Part shown: piece by piece, positions 58,320 to 64,000 of the stretch
How positions within the stretch are numbered: position 1 is the stretch's first letter
How the letters are laid out: every line of letters begins with the position of its first letter
NCBI GenBank assembly: GCA_029948255.1
Contig: JALIZF010001595.1
Span: 310,001 to 374,000 of the forward strand
Direction: 5' to 3'
DNA length: 64,000 bases
DNA from: Telmatactis stephensoni
Lineage: Eukaryota; Cnidaria; Anthozoa; Actiniaria; Isophelliidae
Made by a program: the position numbers and the translations under genes
The notes under the pieces: model-generated
Told to the model about the DNA's origin: nothing
The model's database searches: none
The model's input: the letters and a program-made list of their open reading frames with translations, nothing else

Positions 58320-58974
58320 GAGAAACGAATTCAATAATTGTTTTATTATTTTTGAAAATAATTCTTTCTCAGTTGTGCTTTGTTGACAAGAATACATGTT
58401 GTTGTTGTTTTCCCGCTTTTGGCATGAATCGCATAAATTAGCGTGACGTCATACCGCAAGCTAATTTTCCATATTCGAGAAAATTACGTCATAACTTCGA
58501 ATAATGGTTTTCAACATTTTCATAACTCCAAATTTGGGCAGCTAGCCGGCGACTATGGTAATTTATCCGGTGGCTCTTAGCCAATCAAAACTCTTGAATT
58601 ATTTTCAAAATATAATAAAAATCGTTGTTAGTTTAGCGGTATTTAGCTATAACGCTTTGAAATACCGTTATGTTTTAACGCTGTTTGCCATTACATTTTG
58701 TTTTGTATTTACATTTCGTGATATTAAAATTAGAAATCGTCAAAGTTTTGGAAATCCAGCAGAATTCCTGGTGAGCCTTCAAAATCAATAAAATTGTAAG
58801 AAATCAAAAGAACTCAATTGTGTTACTTCGTTTTAGTGCGTGCGATCTTCGAATTACCAAGGGTTCGAGTTATGGAGAGTGAACTATACCTCGAATAGCT
58901 AATGAGATAAAAACAATTTTAAGCAACTTTAAAACTGCCAAATATTCATTGTAATTTGATGTACAAATTAGTTC
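58320..58974. other. Intergenic DNA, no gene recognised
   Basis: TGACGTCA at 58444-58451. The open frame at 58555-58791 has no recognisable domain. Confidence 0.4.
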
Positions 58975-59195
58975 ATTAAATCTTCCTTGATAATGGAGTC
59001 AAGATGACTCCGAAACGTCGGATACTAGCGTTAATTTTCATTCTAAATTCATTTTCAAAATCTTTGTTACTTAAATATTCTGACAACATGAATATCGACA
59101 ACACCGACGTTTTTCCAGAAAGACTTTTCGACGTCTGCTTACCAACACCTGGAGTACCACGAAGATTTTTCACACAGCTCTCTTGTTTCTAGCGC
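58975..59195 (+). mobile_element. Possible Penelope-like retroelement remnant
   Basis: TTGATAA, a GGAGTC/GACTCC stem with loop AAGAT, and then GAAACGTCGG (58987-59021) have the layout of a hammerhead-type motif, but the CUGAUGA core is mutated at two positions. Hammerhead-like motifs of this kind are known from Penelope-like element terminal repeats. The downstream open frame shows no recognised domain. Confidence 0.3.
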
Positions 59196-60554
59196 CAGCT
59201 ATGACCTCGATCTATGTAGCTCGTTTTAAATCTTTTTTTTCAGTGTTTGTAGCTCTTTTTAAATCTTTTTTTTTTCAGTGCTTGTATGCACATAGCATCC
59301 TTTAGAAAGCCATTATATAGCAAAACGTATTTTCGGATATCAGGCTTTTCCTACTATGGGCTGCTATTTTACTTTTCTTTTATATTTTACAGTACTATCT
59401 CACTGGTAACCTAACTGTCATATCATTGTTTATAAAGTACATCGGAACTCTGTCAGGGGAATGATTACATCGTCTCTTGGATCGCCGCTTCCGTCCAACC
59501 ACCAGTGAGTTAGACCGGGTGTGAGAAAAGTCTTTTTTTGGACCTTTCAAGGAAGCCTTGAGATTTTTAAAAAGATTTTTGTTTAGCCGATTTTTATTGC
59601 TCTATCGTTAATGACTAGTGTCTAGCAACTATGAGCCCCTTTTATGAGTGTTGTAATGGCTCACACTTCCAACCAACACGTTAATTCCAAACTAATTTGG
59701 CTTTTTCCATTTTAGAAAATTTCTACCAAGCAAACGTTTTTTAGATAAATCGTACGGTCATTGGATATAAATAGATCATTAACCATCAAACTTTTTAATT
59801 AATTTCGCCAAATGAAAAAAAAAAAACACTAAGTTTTTTGAAGTAAAAATACATAAAATAGAAAAACCCAATTTAGTTTGGAAAGCCTTAACCATGATTT
59901 TCTAGCTCTTAAGACGTATATTCAAAATCAGTATAATATAACCAAATAGCAAGCTCTGATACATTTTGGTATATTCACAACAAAACAGCATCTTCGTTTC
60001 GACTCCGATTATCCATTTTCAGACTGACAAACGCCAACGTGTATACGACAGCTGATACAATGAAACAAACGTCAAGACAACGGAATAAACATTAGTTCTA
60101 TGCAGGTCATATGGATTCAACCGAAAACTTAAAAATGTTTATGTTTTGTTATTAGGTCTATAGAATCGAGACGGCCGGGCTGATTTATACATTACCAGTA
60201 TACAACCAGCATGTGCACCTTTCCTGAATCGACGCTTATTACTTTGTCATCGCGCACATAAAAGGTGCACAAAAAAATTGCAGCCATCAGCCAATCGCAG
60301 GCCAGGGATGCTAAGTGCTTCAAGTTTTTCAAAGTAAATTGATACGCTCAGGTTCTATGTTAACGGCAGCCATAGCTAAATAATGCCGTCTAGCCATAAG
60401 TGCTGCTCTTGAAAAGTACTTAGAAAAATCTTGAACCCTCAGGATGCCGGACGACGTCTGGGACTAATTCGCCATTTCATTGAAAGCCTTCTAACTTAAT
60501 AGCTGAGCCAAGAAAATTATCTTTGAAAAAGCGCTTTTACATCATATTGATTTT
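59196..60554. other. Intergenic DNA, no gene recognised
   Basis: A short direct duplication of TTTTTAAATCTTTTTTTT and CAGTG at about 59223-59280. Otherwise AT-rich without coding potential. Confidence 0.4.
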
Positions 60555-61243
60555 ATCTCAAGCATGTTAAGGCCTGGGTCATTGGGCCGAACTAAATAAC
60601 CTAAAATTGCAATATCTCTACCAATATTAATTGTACTTAGATATAATTTTGGCCCATAGTCATAATCAGGTTCCTTAACATTTTTATTTGTGTATGGTCA
60701 GAATTCGGAGGTCACGTGACCTATAGGATGAAAAAATATTAATTTGAAAATGGGCCGGTGAAAATGCATTTAATGAAGACTGTTTTTGATGTGTAACTGT
60801 TAAGGACATCTAGATAAGTTAGAAACTGCCTGGAATGGATGACTTCATTTAAACGGTGAGGAGTAAGATGCAAATTTGTAAATACCTGGTTTGGTCACGT
60901 GACCTCTTTTACCAAATATCTCCTTAACAATCAATGATGGACCACCATTCCAGGCAGATTTTGAAAGACAACCCCAAAAGTCATAAATTGACATCTCATT
61001 CATTATTTCACTTTACGTCTCTATACGGCCCATTTTCCATTGAATTTTTGTCATTTTCTATATTACGTAGATGGTCACGTGACCAAGCGTTCCCCATTTT
61101 GTCAATGAGAATTTTTCAAAATTGACCAATTCTAACACGTCTCCAAGTTAGAAAGCGAAATGATCAATATTTCTCTTGAAATGTAAAAAAATATCATTTT
61201 ATGCTAAATAAAGGCCTGACCCAGGCCTTAACATGCTTGAGAT
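60555..61243. mobile_element. 689-bp foldback centred on GTCACGTGAC
   Basis: The ends are inverted repeats (ATCTCAAGCATGTTAAGGCC...GGGTCA against TGACCC...GGCCTTAACATGCTTGAGAT). Internal blocks also pair (AAAATGGGCCG with CGGCCCATTTT; CTGCCTGGAATGG with CCATTCCAGGCAG). The centre, 60894-60903, is GTCACGTGAC, and identical palindromes lie at 60711-60720 and 61074-61083, symmetric about it. No transposase. Confidence 0.85.
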
Positions 61244-63952
61244 CTTTGGGAAAATTACGAGTTTCATCAAGGTCAATGGCTTTTCGTACAAATTTGTGGG
61301 CATTAATGTAAATGTGCCCTGGAGAACTGCCTTGCTATTTAAAGCTTTGCTAACCATAACAAATGACATGGAAGACATTTTCTTTAAAAACCGTTTACAG
61401 GTTCCATTAGATTTGCCTTTGATGGTCACTTACACTTACGAGTTCAAAACCTTTAGCCTAATTCTTCTTAAAGAATTATCATGAATATGCCCTTAGGATT
61501 GATTCTGAAAGCTTTGCAAGCCATAACAACTTAAATTGAACGCATTATCTTCTTATAAAAGAGCATTTCCCAGCTTTATTGCCTTTGTCTTTGGTGCATT
61601 TAAGGGCTCACTGAAATATCTCAACCTTCTTATATCAAATGAGCGATAATGTAACTTCAGGGCATGTACTAGACAAAAGAATCAATAATCGTTGTCTAAA
61701 GAAGCCACTGAAAAATACTTTGGAAATGATTCTATCTTTAACCAAAACAAAATGTTAATGCTACAGAGACTATATCCGTTGAAATCTCTGGAGAGATATT
61801 TTGTAACATTATTGATAGTGTTTGTTCATATAAAGTAGATACCTTTCGTATTAGGACCCGCGTTGACTATGAAAGCTCTATGCGCATGTTGCCTTCGATC
61901 CTATCAGCTGTCGATGTTATCTATCGCGGGCATTTCAAGATCTACTTGTTCTTCTATTCGTTTTTAAGAAACCAATATCAATAGCTATTTATAAAAAATC
62001 AAACCACTAAAACAGAAACCAAAGTAAAAGTGACGCAAGCTGTTGTCCGCAAACGTTCGACCACTATTTCTGAGGTTCGAAAACTAAGACTAAGGAAGAG
62101 AAAAATATTTTTGTTCTTCAGGTTTAGAATCGCGGTTTTGCATTTAACTATGTATTTCAATTCAGTCAGGCGAACTATATCAACCTGAGACTGGCACATG
62201 CTATATGCTTGCCACAATGTCTAGAAAACGTCACAAAACAGTATATGACTGTTCTATACTGTAGCAACTTTCTATACATTGGAAGTAACTTAGTAAGTAA
62301 GTTGAACTTACGTGTCCGTTCCCAGTTATTTTTTTCTTTTAGTGAATAGAAATACAAACTGTCCTTCTTCAAGTTCTCGTAACTACTCGTACTTTGATGT
62401 TATGGAGCTGTTAGTGTGAAGTCTCGAAATGATAATCTAGTTATGAGTACAGCACTGAAGACCAGCCACTTTTATCCTACTGACAGATGAATTTGTTTGT
62501 TTATTGAAGTGCTGTGGTACGTGCCGATTGACCACTATCGCATCGCCAGGGGGGATGGGGTAGGGAGGGTCTTTTGGTACAAGCATCAATGAAACCGCAG
62601 CAATTACACGTGATAAATACCGGTAAAACCAAAAATCGTTGATTCATTTGAACTCCAAATAGTATGTTTAAGAATGAATTCCTTCCACTTCTTTGATAAG
62701 CTAAAAATCGACCCATGTTTAAAAACAAAATAGCGTTTGCTCCTGATTTTCTTTGATAAAAGATTAAAGAGGATTTCATGTTAACTTTGTGTTGACGAAA
62801 GTCATACGATAAGGTCGTCCTCCATTGAGCTGAGCATGATTACAAAGTAGCCTCACGTCAAGGCTTTTATGATTAAAGTTCGAACATATTGGCGGGCGAT
62901 CACGTGTGGTTTGCTAGCACGCAAACCCCGCGTCAAATATTGTCAATTCACTGACAATCATGCATGTGTTACCGATTAGAAAATACGAAACAAATTCTTT
63001 TTTCAGGTGATGGATTTTTTTACGAGATGGCAAAATACCTCACTTGATCCAAAGTAATACAACCAAAATGTGCGAATACATCAAGCTAGACTAGCTTTTT
63101 AAAGCAAAAACATTATTTACTTAAGGTCCTTCTAGAAACTCGATCGTGGAGTACGTTCATGCCGACAAAACTAGAAATGTCAATAGTGCTCGTTTGTTTT
63201 TAGATTTGAAGAAACGACCAACAAAGCTGCCGATCAAAGCAAACGACGAAAATATCAAAAAAGAAGAATACAACGGAACGCAGCACTTAGTGTGTGTGAT
63301 TGGTTAAGTGGTGTGATCTTCTACAGCTGCGCATAGGTAACAAAGATGCTCAAGTCTCACGACTCATCAAGAGCAATAAAGTGGGATTTCAATTAAATAT
63401 AAATTGCTAGCTTTTAAAAATAATATAAAAGTATTCAGTGGCCGATATCTTGAAGGAAAGAAACATTAAAATGAAATACTTGATTCGACTTTGAAGAAGA
63501 CTTTCCGGAAACACAAAACTAAAGATCTTTGTCGTTTGCAATACGCAACTTGTGTCAGTTGTCATGCGTAGAACATGGTTTATGATTGGCTGGACTTAAT
63601 GCATTCCTGAGGCAATACTGCAATGCGTCATGGATGTAATATATTAGTTAATTTGGTTGTTACGCAAATAGAATTCATGAATTCATGTCATGTTACTAAC
63701 AGCTTAAAAGCACCATCGTGTAATGTCCTATTATAGATATTTACAAATATGATGTGCTTAATGGAAATTGATTTGATTTTTAAGAATAACACTTTTAAAA
63801 AATTCTTCCTACTCTAGATGCATGCACGCAAAACTAAAAAAATAACCTTTATAAGACTATTCTTAGTAGTACGAAAAAGGAATGCAAAATTGATGTTATA
63901 TTGCATACTTGGGTATTGAATTTTTCAACGTATAACAAAAGGATAACTTGTG

Positions 63953-63954
<2 letters not shown>
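61244..63954. other. Intergenic DNA, no gene recognised
   Basis: AT-rich. Open frames at 61233-61484 and 62501-62779 have no recognisable domain. A basic stretch after an acceptor-like TTTGTTTTTAG near 63203 is open in two frames and undecidable. Confidence 0.4.
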
Positions 63955-63983
<29 letters not shown>

Positions 63984-64000
63984 TGATGATGATGGTAATA
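63955..64000 (+). repeat. (AAT)n(GAT)n microsatellite at the window edge
   Basis: TAATAATAATAATAATAATA followed by ATGATGATGATGATGG; it continues to the end of the window. Confidence 0.9.

Noticed and set aside
63203..63350. Coding exon after TTTGTTTTTAG with a basic RRKYQKRRIQR-like stretch
   Set aside because: Two overlapping frames are open, no donor or start is convincing, and no domain is recognised.

Overview
The window looks like nuclear DNA of an animal, most likely an anthozoan cnidarian such as a stony coral. That placement is an inference. It rests on AT-rich, intron-containing DNA with very low gene density, a cnidarian-style peptide GPCR, and dense miniature inverted-repeat elements, tRNA-derived SINEs and non-LTR retrotransposon fragments. 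There is no operon structure, CRISPR array or rRNA. No complete autonomous transposon is visible.

Two protein-coding genes are well supported. (1) A class A (rhodopsin-like) neuropeptide-type GPCR lies on the minus strand at 29404-31023. It has two coding exons and a phase-2 intron inside the DRY motif, giving 382 residues. (2) A small secreted cysteine-rich peptide precursor lies on the plus strand. Its TATA-like box is at 10935, its 5'UTR exon ends at 11067, its coding exon is 11614-11952 and its polyA signal is at 12357. Weaker coding candidates are a 30-aa membrane microprotein ORF (33947-34039) and a collagen-like exon relic (56828-56959).

The rest is mostly transposon graveyard. 0-10 kb: a LINE reverse-transcriptase fragment split by a TA-target MITE just after its YADD motif; a 1.1-kb TIR element; a Harbinger-like MITE with an internal 53-bp tandem array nested in another MITE; three more MITEs; and a minus-strand LINE 3' end interrupted by a MITE. 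10-13 kb: the secreted peptide gene. 13-26 kb: two copies of a roughly 1-kb dispersed repeat, two SINEs, several foldback elements, and a tandem duplication interrupted by an inverted repeat carrying a hammerhead-like motif. 26-36 kb: the GPCR and flanking single-copy-looking DNA. 35-50 kb: a two-copy MITE family, a 1.9-kb foldback element, a 185-bp palindrome and minisatellites. 50-64 kb: large purine-strand microsatellites, more foldbacks, and a roughly 690-bp palindrome centred on GTCACGTGAC.

The strongest unexplained signal is at window scale. The exact 8-bp CRE palindrome TGACGTCA occurs 16 times, where about one would be expected by chance. Most copies sit in foldback or MITE-like repeats. 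In four repeats it is accompanied by a CTGATTGG (inverted CCAAT box) motif. This suggests mobile elements dispersing CREB/ATF plus NF-Y type binding sites, but it needs genome-wide counting.
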